Made by a program: the position numbers and the translations under genes | Notes under the pieces: model-generated | What the model was told of the DNA's origin: nothing | The model's database searches: none | Seen by the model: the letters and a program-made list of their open reading frames with translations, nothing else | Part shown: one piece after another, positions 25,854 to 34,337 of the stretch | How the letters are laid out: every line of letters begins with the position of its first letter | Position numbering within the stretch: position 1 is the first letter of the stretch | Origin: Falsiruegeria mediterranea M17 | Lineage (GTDB): Bacteria > Pseudomonadota > Alphaproteobacteria > Rhodobacterales > Rhodobacteraceae | Assembly (NCBI RefSeq): GCF_900302455.1 | Contig: NZ_ONZG01000009.1 | Span: 1-64,000, forward strand | Direction: 5' to 3' | Length of the DNA stretch: 64,000 nucleotides

Positions 25854-26650
25854 CAGACCCTCCCCAGGGCAAAGCCCTTGGCAATGTAGTTGCGAACGAA
25901 GTAGATCACGATGGCACCGGGAATGATGGTCAGCGTTCCCGCCGCCGCCAAAAGCCCCAGCTCGTACCCTGCCGAAGAGGCTGTTTTGGTCATCGTGGCG
26001 GCAATGGGTTTGGCTTCGACCGCGGTCAGGGTTTTCGCCAACAGCAGCTCGACCCATGAAAACATGAAGCAGAAGAAGGCCGCGACGCCCACGCCTGCCT
26101 TGATGGTTGGCAGGAAGATCGTGACGAAGAAACGCGGGAAAGAGTAGCCGTCAACATAGGCCGTCTCATCCAGCTCTTTCGGCACGCCGCCCATGAACCC
26201 TTCGAGGATCCAGACTGCCAGCGGGATGTTGAACAGGCAATGCGCCAGCGCAACCGCCAGATGGGTGTCGAACATTCCAACCGACGAATAGAGCTGAAAG
26301 AAGGGCAGGGCGAAAACGGCGGCCGGGGCCATGCGGTTTGTCAGCAGCCAAAAGAACAGCTGCTTGTCGCCAAGGAACCGATAGCGAGAGAAGGCATAGG
26401 CTGCAGGCAAGGCCACGCAGACCGAAATCACCGTGTTCAGCGACACATAGATGATCGAGTTGATATAGCCCCAGTACCAGGTCGGATCGGTAAAGATTAC
26501 CCGGTAATTCTCGAGTGTGAAGGTCTGGGGAAAAAGGCTGAAACCGCCCAGAATTTCCTGTGTGGTCTTGAAGCTCATCGCCACCAGCCAATAGATCGGC
26601 AAGAGCAGGAACAGGATGTAGAGGATCGGAATGAGGGAGCGTTTTCTCAT
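25853..26650 (-). CDS. glpQ: Glycerol-type ABC transporter permease (GlpQ-like)
   Basis: 265 residues, six helices, MalG/CUT1-type inner-membrane component. The EAA loop is ELDETAYVDGYSFPRFFVTI followed by FLP, which contacts the ATPases. Start ATG 26650 overlaps the stop of the partner permease (ATGA). The glycerol assignment comes from operon composition (580-residue binding protein, two ATPases, two permeases, DUF2160), matching the Rhizobium glycerol importer. The name must not be confused with enterobacterial GlpQ, a phosphodiesterase. Confidence 0.82.
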   Translation of the reverse strand: MRKRSLIPILYILFLLLPIYWLVAMSFKTTQEILGGFSLFPQTFTLENYRVIFTDPTWYWGYINSIIYVSLNTVISVCVALPAAYAFSRYRFLGDKQLFFWLLTNRMAPAAVFALPFFQLYSSVGMFDTHLAVALAHCLFNIPLAVWILEGFMGGVPKELDETAYVDGYSFPRFFVTIFLPTIKAGVGVAAFFCFMFSWVELLLAKTLTAVEAKPIAATMTKTASSAGYELGLLAAAGTLTIIPGAIVIYFVRNYIAKGFALGRV

Positions 26651-27510
26651 TGCGCGTCATCCTTTGTCATGAGGGTGTAGAAGAGCCACGAGACCAGCAG
26701 CGTGATTGCGAAATAGATCAGGCTCATGGCCGCCGCCGGTCCAAGGTCGAACTGGCCAAGCGCGATTTTCACAAGGTCGATCGAAAGGAGCGTCGTCGAG
26801 TTGCCCGGTCCACCGCCGGTCAGAACGAAGGGCTCGGTGTAGATGTTGAAACTGTCCATGAACCGCAGCAGCACCGCAATTGTCAGAACCGTCTTCATCT
26901 TGGGCAGCTGGATGTAGCGGAACACTTTCCATGGGGATGCGCCGTCGATCTTGGCCGCTTGATAGTAGGCGTCCGGGATCGAAACCAGGCCTGCATAGCT
27001 GAGCAAAACAACCAGCGAGGTCCAATGCCAGACATCCATGATGACGATTGTGACCCAGGCTGAAACGGGTTGTTGGGTCATGTCATAGTTGATGCCCAGA
27101 ACATCATTCATGAAGTATCCCAATAGGCCGATGTTGGGCAGGGTAAAGATGTTCCACATCGAGCCCACGACATTCCAGGGGATCAGCATCGGCAAGGCCA
27201 TGGTGACGAGGCAAACCGGCACCCAGAACCCTTTGCGTGGCATGGACAGCGCCACGATGATGCCCAGAGGGATCTCGATCGCAAGGATCAGGCCAGTGAA
27301 CATGAACTGTCGTCCAAGTGCTGCATGGAAACGCTCCGAGCGCAGGATCTGCTCGAACCAGTCCAACCCTTGCCAGAAGAACACGTTGTTCCCGAACGTC
27401 TCCTGAACCGAGTAGTTGACTACGGTCATGATCGGGATCAGCGCGTTGAAGGCCACCAGCAACAGCACCGGCAGCACAAAGAACCATGCGCGTTGGTTTT
27501 CGGTCTTCAT
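26647..27510 (-). CDS. glpP: Glycerol-type ABC transporter permease (GlpP-like)
   Basis: About 287 residues from ATG 27510, which overlaps the upstream ATPase stop (ATGA). MalF-like permease with six helices; first helix WFFVLPVLLLVAFNALIPIM, EAA loop 'SIPDAYYQAAKIDGASPWKVFRYIQLP' region near 190-215. It pairs with the following permease to form the membrane channel. Confidence 0.82.
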   Translation of the reverse strand: MKTENQRAWFFVLPVLLLVAFNALIPIMTVVNYSVQETFGNNVFFWQGLDWFEQILRSERFHAALGRQFMFTGLILAIEIPLGIIVALSMPRKGFWVPVCLVTMALPMLIPWNVVGSMWNIFTLPNIGLLGYFMNDVLGINYDMTQQPVSAWVTIVIMDVWHWTSLVVLLSYAGLVSIPDAYYQAAKIDGASPWKVFRYIQLPKMKTVLTIAVLLRFMDSFNIYTEPFVLTGGGPGNSTTLLSIDLVKIALGQFDLGPAAAMSLIYFAITLLVSWLFYTLMTKDDAQ

Positions 27511-28580
27511 GATACCACCTCGGTCGCGATCCATCCGTCGCGGTACAGTCGTGTTTGATTTTGCTGGAAGGCCAGATGCACCTCGGTGCCTTGTTCAGGC
27601 AGATTGCCTTCGATCACGGCTTTGACGGCCGTTTCACCGACCATGGTTTCAACCACGGCATGGCGGCCGACATCCGAAACCTTGCGCACCCGTGCAGGAA
27701 TGCCTGCGTTCGACAGCGAAACGAATTCCGGCCGGATGCCCAATTGGGTCACGCCGCCTGATCCGGTCACTTTGCCTTCGAGGCTGACGGCCTGACCGTT
27801 GAACATGACCTGTCCCCCCTCGACCAAGGCGGGCAGGATGTTCATGCCGGGAGAGCCGATGAAGTGGCCGACAAATGTATGCTGGGGCCGTTCGAACAAT
27901 TCGACCGGCGTGCCGATCTGCACGATCTCGCCTTCCTGCATGACAACCACCTGATCGGCAAATGTCAGTGCTTCGGTCTGATCGTGGGTCACATAAATCA
28001 TCGTGGCCCGGACCCGCTGATGCAGTTCCTTCAGCTTGGATCGAAGCTTCCACTTCAGATGCGGGTCAATCACGGTCAGCGGTTCATCGAACATGACAAC
28101 GTTCACGTCATCACGCACCAAACCCCGCCCCATCGAGATCTTTTGTTTGTTGTCAGGTGACAGATGTGCGGCGCGGGTGTCGAGCATGTCCTCTACCTCC
28201 AGCATCGCGGCGATCTCGGCGACGCGTTCGGTGATCTTGGCTTCGTTCACGCCGCGATTGCGCAACGGGAAGGCCAGATTTTCGCGCACTGTCATCGTGT
28301 CGTAGATGACCGGGAACTGAAAAACCTGCGCGATGTTGCGCTGATCCGGCGGCAGGTCGGTCACGTCCTTGTCGTCAAACAGGATGCGGCCATCGGACGG
28401 GGTCAAAAGGCCCGAGATGATGTTCAGCAACGTGGACTTGCCGCACCCCGATGGACCAAGCAGCGCATAGGCACCGCCGTCATTCCAGTCGAGGTCGATC
28501 TCCTTGAGCGCATAATCTGCAGGCCCCGTGGGGTTGGGCAGATAGGAATGGCGCAAGTTGGATAGAGTGATCTTTGCCAT
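27507..28580 (-). CDS. glpT: ABC transporter ATP-binding protein (GlpT-like), degenerate signature motif
   Basis: 357 residues. Walker [11 protein letters not shown] (41-50), Walker B VVMFDEP, H-loop histidine in YVTHDQTEA (His199), and a C-terminal regulatory beta-domain of the MalK type. The ABC signature LSGGQ is replaced by LSPDNKQ (140-146), and the D-loop SALD by TVIDP. So its own nucleotide site machinery is present but it offers a defective signature to its partner. Its ATG overlaps the stop of the other ATPase gene (TAATG). Not the enterobacterial glycerol-3-phosphate carrier of the same name. Confidence 0.82.
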   Translation of the reverse strand: MAKITLSNLRHSYLPNPTGPADYALKEIDLDWNDGGAYALLGPSGCGKSTLLNIISGLLTPSDGRILFDDKDVTDLPPDQRNIAQVFQFPVIYDTMTVRENLAFPLRNRGVNEAKITERVAEIAAMLEVEDMLDTRAAHLSPDNKQKISMGRGLVRDDVNVVMFDEPLTVIDPHLKWKLRSKLKELHQRVRATMIYVTHDQTEALTFADQVVVMQEGEIVQIGTPVELFERPQHTFVGHFIGSPGMNILPALVEGGQVMFNGQAVSLEGKVTGSGGVTQLGIRPEFVSLSNAGIPARVRKVSDVGRHAVVETMVGETAVKAVIEGNLPEQGTEVHLAFQQNQTRLYRDGWIATEVVS

Positions 28581-29644
28581 TACGCCACGAGCCTCCCGTC
28601 AGGCGAAAAGTAGAACGCCTTGTTTGTATCCATGAAGAACTGGTGGTCTTCGCCAACCTTGTAGGGATGAACGCCTTGCGACAGGGACACCCAGCCATCA
28701 GATCCCATTTGGAAATGCGCGCTGGATTCAGAGCCGGACAGCTCTGTCACCTGCACAATTCCGTTCAGCGCCACATCCTTTGCATCGTGGCGGACCGGCA
28801 AAACGTGGTGGGGGCGTATCGCGACGGTATAAGCCCCGTCTGGCAGCGCGGCTGCTGCGCCTTGCAATGTCCAGCTGACCCCGGTGCGTAATTCCGCCTG
28901 ATTGCCAGTCTTTGTGATCTCGGCCGCGTTGATGGGCGGGTCTGAAAACACGCGGGCCGAGGCCAACGTCGCCGGTTCGCGGTAGATCTCTGCCGTGGGA
29001 CCAAATTGGGTGACCACACCGTCATCCATCAGAGCGGTTTCGCCCCCCAACAGTAGGGCCTCTTCGGGTTCGGATGTTGCGTAAACGACGACCGCACCGC
29101 GTCCGGCAAACAGTTCGGGCAATTGCTCGCGCAGCTCTTCACGAAGTTTGTAGTCGAGGTTTGCCAAAGGTTCATCCAGGAAAACCGCGCGACTTTCCTT
29201 GGCAATTGCACGGGCCAGGGCACAACGCTGTTGCTGGCCACCGGACAATTCCTGCGGGCGGCGCTTGAGCATCGGTCCGAGCTGCAGAATATCGGCCGCT
29301 TCCTGCACGCGGTCTTCGATTTCCGACCGGGCCATGCCTGCAACCCGTAGGGGGGAGGCAATGTTGTCGAAAACGCTCATGTGGGGGTAGTTCACAAAGA
29401 ACTGGTGAACGAGGCTGATGTTGCGTTTCTGGGTCGACAGTTTCGACACGTCTTCACCGTCGAAAAGGATCTGCCCAGAGGCCAGAGGATCCAGCCCGGC
29501 CATCAGTTTGATCAGCGAGGTTTTTCCTGATCCGGTCTGACCGAGCAGCACATTGAAATGCCCGGTCTTCATCACCAGCGAAGTCGGCTTGATGTGCGTG
29601 ATGCCACGCACCTCTTTGCTGGCACCCTTTAGCTCGATTGTCAT
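28580..29644 (-). CDS. glpS: ABC transporter ATP-binding protein (GlpS-like), H-loop histidine missing
   Basis: 354 residues. Walker A GQTGSGKTS (35-43), canonical signature LSGGQQQR (133-140), Walker B AVFLDEP, D-loop ANLD. The switch histidine is replaced by serine: YATSEPEEA (Ser191) where VTHDQ.EA is usual. A MalK-like regulatory domain follows. It would supply the good signature motif to the partner ATPase's site while its own site is crippled. First gene after the binding-protein gene, separated by a hairpin at 29706-29729. Confidence 0.82.
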   Translation of the reverse strand: MTIELKGASKEVRGITHIKPTSLVMKTGHFNVLLGQTGSGKTSLIKLMAGLDPLASGQILFDGEDVSKLSTQKRNISLVHQFFVNYPHMSVFDNIASPLRVAGMARSEIEDRVQEAADILQLGPMLKRRPQELSGGQQQRCALARAIAKESRAVFLDEPLANLDYKLREELREQLPELFAGRGAVVVYATSEPEEALLLGGETALMDDGVVTQFGPTAEIYREPATLASARVFSDPPINAAEITKTGNQAELRTGVSWTLQGAAAALPDGAYTVAIRPHHVLPVRHDAKDVALNGIVQVTELSGSESSAHFQMGSDGWVSLSQGVHPYKVGEDHQFFMDTNKAFYFSPDGRLVA

Positions 29645-29705
29645 GGTATTCGCACCTTGAGTGGGGTGTGGCCGAAGCTAGGGATAACGCTCCGGCCACT
29701 TTGGG

Positions 29706-29729
29706 CCCTCCTCGGTGTCCCAAGGAGGG
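29706..29729 (-). terminator. Intercistronic hairpin after the glycerol-binding protein gene
   Basis: CCCTCCT/AGGAGGG stem with a 10-base loop, ten bases beyond the glpV-like stop and before the ATPase gene. No T-run. It fits an mRNA-stabilising or partly terminating structure that gives more binding protein than membrane components. Confidence 0.55.
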
Positions 29730-29739
29730 TGGTGTTGGT

Positions 29740-31476
29740 TTACTGGTTCCAGCGCGCGACCAGCTCGTCATAGTTGACGGTCTCGCCCTGCGGCTTTTCG
29801 TTGTCCAGTTTCGCCTTGGCGCCGCCTTTGCCCAGCCATTCGGACGCGTCCTTTGGCTCGTTCAGGCGAGGGCCACAGCCGCCATAGATATTGGCGCTTT
29901 CATCCGCGGCCTGCATACGAGCCATGGTGATGTCCATTTCTTCGGCCAGACGGTCCATCGCTTCCTGCGGGGTAAAGGCGCCCGAGTTCACGTCACCGAT
30001 CTGCTGCCACCAGATTTGGGCCAGCTTCGGATAGTCAGGCACGTTGATGCCGGTCGGTGACCATGCCACGCGGTCAGGCGAGCGGTAAAACTCGACCAGG
30101 CCGCCCAGTTTCGATGCGCGTTCCGAGAACGATTCGTGGTTAACCGAGCTGTCGCGGGTGAAGGTCAGACCCACATGGGACTTCTTCACGTCGACGGTCT
30201 TGGACGTCACGAACTGCGCATAGAGCCATGCCGCCTGTGCGCGTTCAGACGGAGTGGATTTCAGGAAGGTCCACGACCCAACATCCTGATAGCCCACTTT
30301 CTGGCCTTTTTCCCAATAGGGGCCATGCGGGCTGGGCGCCATCCGCCACAGTGGGTTGCCATCGGCGTCCACGGTGTTGTTGCCTTCGGACTGTGGCTTC
30401 ACCATGTCGGCGGTGAACGCAGTATACCAGAAGATCTGCTGGGCCACGTTGCCCTGGCTGAGCGCAGGCAGGGACTGGTAGAAGTCAAAGCTCGCAGCAC
30501 CCGGAGGGGCATAGTTGCGCAGCCATTCGTCCCATTTGCGGATCGCATAGACGGCCGCCGGACCGTTTGCTGCACCACCGCGCGATACGGAGGCGCCGAC
30601 CGGGTTACAGGTGCCCGCTTCCATGCGGATGCCCCATTCGTCGATCGGAACACCGTTCGGCTCGCCTTTGGAACCAGCACCGGCCATCGACAGCCATGCA
30701 TCGGTCATACGCCAGCCCAAGTCAGGCGCGCGCTTGCCGTAATCCATGTGGCCATAGATTGCGACACCGTCGATTTCCTTCACGTCTTCCGAGAAGAACT
30801 CTGCAATGTCTTCGTAAGCCGACCAGTTGACGGGAACGCCCAGGTCATAGCCGTATTTTTCCTTGAACGCTGCCTGCAGGTCTTCGCGGTCAAACCAGTC
30901 CTTGCGGAACCAGTAGAGGTTCGCAAACTGCTGGTCAGGCAGCTGGTACAGGTTGCCATCCGGGCCGGTGGTGAACTGGATGCCCATGAAGTCGTCCAGA
31001 TCCAGCGTCGGCGAAGTTGTCGCCGCCCAATCACCCGCCATCTGTTCGGTCAGGTTATACGCCAGCTGCAAGCGCGAGTGCGTTCCGATCAGGTCGGAGT
31101 CATTGACGTACCCGTCATACAGGTTCCGCTGGGTCTGCATCTGGGTTTGTACGGCCTGAACGACCTCGCCTTCACCCAGGATCTGGTGATTGACCTTGAT
31201 GCCCGTGATTTCTTCGAAGGCTTTTGTCAGAACTTCGGATTCATAGCCGTGTGTTGGAATGCCTTCGGACAGGACGTTGATTTCCATGCCCGCAAATGGC
31301 TGGGCCGCGTTGATGAACCACTCCATCTCAGCCTTCTGTTCGTCTTTCGACAAAGTGGATGGCTGGAATTCCTGTTCAATCCATTTCTGGGCTGCCGCTG
31401 TGTCAGCAAAAGCAGTCCCAGACCCCGCGATGACGGCCACTGCCGCAGTCGCGGAGAGCAGATACTTGCGCATCAT
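29740..31476 (-). CDS. glpV: Glycerol-type ABC transporter substrate-binding protein (GlpV-like)
   Basis: About 578 residues, unusually long for an extracytoplasmic binding protein, as in GlpV. The Sec signal peptide is MMRKYLLSATAAVAVIAGSG-TAFA-DTAAAQ. The body has the CUT1-type lobes (LTKAFEEITGIKVNHQILGE, YQLPDQQFANLYWFRKDWFD), an aromatic-rich polyol-binding cleft and a long C-terminal extension. GGGAGGA lies four bases before ATG 31476; a second ATG follows immediately. First gene of the operon, with a promoter at 31524-31553. Confidence 0.85.
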   Translation of the reverse strand: MMRKYLLSATAAVAVIAGSGTAFADTAAAQKWIEQEFQPSTLSKDEQKAEMEWFINAAQPFAGMEINVLSEGIPTHGYESEVLTKAFEEITGIKVNHQILGEGEVVQAVQTQMQTQRNLYDGYVNDSDLIGTHSRLQLAYNLTEQMAGDWAATTSPTLDLDDFMGIQFTTGPDGNLYQLPDQQFANLYWFRKDWFDREDLQAAFKEKYGYDLGVPVNWSAYEDIAEFFSEDVKEIDGVAIYGHMDYGKRAPDLGWRMTDAWLSMAGAGSKGEPNGVPIDEWGIRMEAGTCNPVGASVSRGGAANGPAAVYAIRKWDEWLRNYAPPGAASFDFYQSLPALSQGNVAQQIFWYTAFTADMVKPQSEGNNTVDADGNPLWRMAPSPHGPYWEKGQKVGYQDVGSWTFLKSTPSERAQAAWLYAQFVTSKTVDVKKSHVGLTFTRDSSVNHESFSERASKLGGLVEFYRSPDRVAWSPTGINVPDYPKLAQIWWQQIGDVNSGAFTPQEAMDRLAEEMDITMARMQAADESANIYGGCGPRLNEPKDASEWLGKGGAKAKLDNEKPQGETVNYDELVARWNQ

Positions 31477-31523
31477 GTCTCCTCCCAAAGATTATGTATT
31501 AGCTGGGCTTCCCAGCATTAACT

Positions 31524-31553
31524 TTGATATTCGCAGTGCAATTTCCCTGTCAA
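31524..31553 (-). promoter_or_regulatory. Promoter of the glycerol ABC operon
   Basis: On the minus strand TTGACA, 18 bases, TATCAA, about 50 bp upstream of the glpV-like start. Downstream in the leader is a perfect hairpin GCTGGG-CTT-CCCAGC (31502-31516). Confidence 0.55.
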
Positions 31554-31566
31554 CTAAAATATTAGT
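31553..31566. promoter_or_regulatory. Candidate operator overlapping the -35 edge
   Basis: ACTAAAATATTAGT, a 5-bp inverted repeat around a 4-bp AT core, touches the upstream edge of the -35 element. Placement suits a regulator of the glycerol operon; the regulator is not in the window. Confidence 0.35.
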
Positions 31567-31696
31567 AGAAGGGTGTCTCGACCCTGCCTGCCCAAGTTTG
31601 AAACCACGAAAGTCGGGCAAGCAAACACCGATCCGCTGGCTGCGGTTCGCGTCGGTCCCGCAAGGGGTGGGCAGCCCTGCAAAAATGGAGAAAGTT

Positions 31697-31712
31697 CCGA
31701 GCAAGTACTCGG
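31697..31712 (-). terminator. Weak terminator-like hairpin after the metal-transport ATPase gene
   Basis: CCGAG/CTCGG with a 6-base loop directly follows the stop codon on the minus strand and is followed by a T-rich stretch. Short stem, so uncertain. Confidence 0.35.
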
Positions 31713-32363
31713 TCAGCTTGCGATCAGGCGACCGTCACGCAGTTCCAGGGTGTCCGGAGCCAAAGCTTGGCGGAACGCGGGGGCATGGCTGACCAGCAGG
31801 ATGGCCTGAGGAAGGTTCTGCAGTATCTCCAGCAAACGCGCCTCGTTCTTGGTGTCGAGCGCGTTGGTGGGTTCGTCGAGAAGCAGAGCCTTGGGTTCCA
31901 TTGCAAGCACGGTCGCAAGGGTGACCAGTCGCTTTTCTCCGCCAGACAGCTTGTGGGTAATGCGATCACGCAGATGCATCAGGTTCAGGTCCGTCAGAAC
32001 TTGGTCCACGATCGCAAGTGCTTCGGTTTTGCTGCGGCCCAGATTCAGTGGCCCAAAGGCGATGTCTTCGGCCACTGTCGGGCAAAACAGCTGATCGTCA
32101 GGGTCTTGAAACACAAGGCCGATCTGGCGACGGACGTCATGGAAATCAGCCTCTACGCGTCTGTCCTGACCCAGGGCGATCACACGCCCCGAAGTGGGCA
32201 TCTGCAACCCAAGTGCGATTCGAAAGAGAGTGGACTTGCCCGAGCCATTGGGGCCTGCAATCGACAGGCGTTGCCCCGGTTCAAGTTTGAATGAGGCACC
32301 GTCCAACACAGGGGCCTGCCCGGGATAGGAAAAACAAATCTGTTCCAACTTGAGCAGCGTCAT
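31713..32363 (-). CDS. cbiO: ECF transporter ATPase for cobalt/nickel (CbiO/NikO-like)
   Basis: About 216 residues. Walker A GPNGSGKST, Q-loop FQDPDDQLF (the DPDDQLF motif typical of CbiO/NikO), signature LSGGEKRLV, Walker B LLLDEPTNALD, H-loop LLVSHA. ATP hydrolysis powers uptake through the CbiQ/CbiM module. ATG 32363 overlaps the cbiQ stop (ATGA). Last gene of the riboswitch-led operon. Confidence 0.9.
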   Translation of the reverse strand: MTLLKLEQICFSYPGQAPVLDGASFKLEPGQRLSIAGPNGSGKSTLFRIALGLQMPTSGRVIALGQDRRVEADFHDVRRQIGLVFQDPDDQLFCPTVAEDIAFGPLNLGRSKTEALAIVDQVLTDLNLMHLRDRITHKLSGGEKRLVTLATVLAMEPKALLLDEPTNALDTKNEARLLEILQNLPQAILLVSHAPAFRQALAPDTLELRDGRLIAS

Positions 32364-33142
32364 AGAAGATCCAGACACAAAAGACCGACGCACACTGCTG
32401 TGAGCGTTGCGGCGAACAGGTGGTCACGTCGGGTCATCCGAAAGTCCTGCAACAACAATAGACGCCCAGAAAAGCCCCGGCACTTCATGGCCGCCAGAAT
32501 ACGCTCGGATCGTTCAATGGCGCGGACCAACATCATGCCGACAAGATAGCCGAAACTCCGGTAGGTGTGCCAGTTGGTACCGGGCCGAAAGCCGCGGATT
32601 TTCATGGCACCGCGCAGGCGCAAGTATTCTTCGCGCAGCACTTCGATGTAGCGGATCGTGAACATCAAGAGATGTACCAGCACTTCGGGACAGCGCAGTT
32701 TGTGCAGGGCATGGCCCAAGGTGACGGGCTCCATCGTGCCGACCAGAACCATCAGCGCCAAGATTGCAGCATTGGCGGTCAGGGCGATCTCAACCGCTTT
32801 CCACAGGCCTTGCCAACTGGCGGCAAAGCCAAACACCGTGAACATCGCGTCGCCCGGCATGGAAAATGGCAAAAGCACCAGCATGAAGATGATGAAGCTG
32901 TCCATCATGGCCATACGCTTGAGCGTGCGGCGAATAGGCAGGCGGGACATCAGCAGCAACCCAATTGAGGTCGCAAGCGCAGTGAGCAGCGCGGGAATGG
33001 TGCTGAGAGACACCGTGACAATGGCAAAGACACAGGCCATCACGATGCGCATGCGGGGATCATGGTCGCTGATCAACCCGTAAGAAAAGCCGCCTTGGGC
33101 CTCGGTCAGCGTCTTGGCCTGGGGTTCCAGCGCATGTGCCAT
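32360..33142 (-). CDS. cbiQ: ECF transporter T component (CbiQ/NikQ-like)
   Basis: 260 residues with about five to six helices and the two coupling motifs of T components: LRGAMKIRGF and AAMKCRGFSGR (A-R-G boxes) that bind the ATPases. Starts at a TGATG junction with the preceding NikL-like gene. It forms the scaffold between the metal-specific S component CbiM and CbiO. Confidence 0.9.
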   Translation of the reverse strand: MAHALEPQAKTLTEAQGGFSYGLISDHDPRMRIVMACVFAIVTVSLSTIPALLTALATSIGLLLMSRLPIRRTLKRMAMMDSFIIFMLVLLPFSMPGDAMFTVFGFAASWQGLWKAVEIALTANAAILALMVLVGTMEPVTLGHALHKLRCPEVLVHLLMFTIRYIEVLREEYLRLRGAMKIRGFRPGTNWHTYRSFGYLVGMMLVRAIERSERILAAMKCRGFSGRLLLLQDFRMTRRDHLFAATLTAVCVGLLCLDLL

Positions 33143-33723
33143 CAGGCGGTCATCTTTTTGCGGGCAGCGACGTAAAAGCCGATGCCGAAGAGACCGATGA
33201 TGTAACCGATGCCGCCCAGGATGCTCTGCAGGTCATTGTGTTCGCGATAGGCGGCAATTTCCCGACGCAGGGGGCGGGTTTCGTCGCGCACGATTTTGGC
33301 AATCGCAGCGCGCTCTTCATCGGACAGAGAGGCGACGGTGATGGTGGCACCGCTTTCGGCGGGGGCGGCCAAAACGGGTGGGTCCGAAGCTTCGGCTTCC
33401 ACACCCAGGATGTCGGCGACTTCATCGGCGGGCATGGTGACATCGGCCACATGGCCTGCGCCCAGATCAGCCTTGAAGGTGTGTGCGACAGGTCTGGTGG
33501 GGGTGAAAAGGAAAAAACCGTCCGCATCGGTTACGGTTCGGCCCAATTCGGCCCCATCGAGCCCGTAGACGATGACCTCTTGATCCACGGCCATGTCGCC
33601 ATTGGAGAAGCCCAATTCACCTTCAATCGCCTCGCCGGCCGGGAACACCCCGGCAATCACCTTGTGGGCCAGCGCAGGCAATGGTGTCAGGATCAGGGTG
33701 CAGATAAGGGTCAGCTTTTTCAT
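33142..33723 (-). CDS. NikL/CbiL-like accessory membrane protein
   Basis: 193 residues: signal peptide (MKKLTLICTLILTPLPALAH), a beta-rich domain beginning HKVIAGVFPAGEAIEGELGF with the His right after the cleavage site, an acidic middle part, and a C-terminal helix LQSILGGIGYIIGLFGIGFY typical of NikL. These proteins partner NikM/CbiM in metal ECF systems, and the N-terminal His may take part in metal capture. ATGA overlap with cbiM. Confidence 0.82.
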   Translation of the reverse strand: MKKLTLICTLILTPLPALAHKVIAGVFPAGEAIEGELGFSNGDMAVDQEVIVYGLDGAELGRTVTDADGFFLFTPTRPVAHTFKADLGAGHVADVTMPADEVADILGVEAEASDPPVLAAPAESGATITVASLSDEERAAIAKIVRDETRPLRREIAAYREHNDLQSILGGIGYIIGLFGIGFYVAARKKMTA

Positions 33724-34331
33724 GAGGTTGCCACCTTTATAAAAAGCTCTGGTTTGACTTTGCGGGCAAGCAGAACCGCAAAACCCGTCAAAACGGCCTC
33801 GATTGCCATGACCGGGATGTGGGCAAAGAACACCAATTTGGCAGCGGGTAGGAATGCATCACCCGACAGGGCAAGAGAGACAGCGACAAAACCCGTCGTG
33901 GCCGCGATGGAGAATGCACCACCAATGCCGCCCCAGATCGCGCCGTGAACCGGGGATCCCCGGGCGATCAAGCGACCAAAGAGCATCCACGTCAGCACCG
34001 CAGGCAGGGCGATGTTCACGGTGTTGACCCCCAGCACGGTCAAGCCGCCAAAGCCGAAAAACACGGTTTGCAGCAGCAATCCGACAAACAGGGCAGGGAA
34101 GGCGGCCCACCCGAGCAACAGCCCAGCCAAACCATTCAGGATCAGATGCACAGAGGACGGGCCGATCGGCACGTGGATCAGCGAGGCGACGAAAAAGCTG
34201 GCCGCAAGCACGCCCGCTGTGGGGATGCGATCAAGATCCAGCGATTTCAGCCCAATTGCGATCCCGCCTGCCGCAGCGACGGCACCGCCGATCACGACAG
34301 GGTTGGCAAGGGCTCCGTCCACGATGTGCAT
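33720..34331 (-). CDS. cbiM: ECF transporter S component CbiM/NikM-like
   Basis: 203 residues, six to seven helices. The N-terminus MHIVDGAL keeps the Met-His of CbiM/NikM whose amino group and His2 bind Co2+/Ni2+; SLIHVPIGPSSVHLILNGLAG contains the further conserved histidines. Preference between cobalt and nickel cannot be read by eye; the cobalamin riboswitch upstream favours cobalt. Confidence 0.9.
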   Translation of the reverse strand: MHIVDGALANPVVIGGAVAAAGGIAIGLKSLDLDRIPTAGVLAASFFVASLIHVPIGPSSVHLILNGLAGLLLGWAAFPALFVGLLLQTVFFGFGGLTVLGVNTVNIALPAVLTWMLFGRLIARGSPVHGAIWGGIGGAFSIAATTGFVAVSLALSGDAFLPAAKLVFFAHIPVMAIEAVLTGFAVLLARKVKPELFIKVATS

Positions 34332-34337
34332 AAGGGC

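Noticed and set aside
30136-31521. 461-codon plus-strand open frame
   Set aside because: Fully antisense to the glycerol-binding protein gene, with low-complexity composition; an effect of codon bias.
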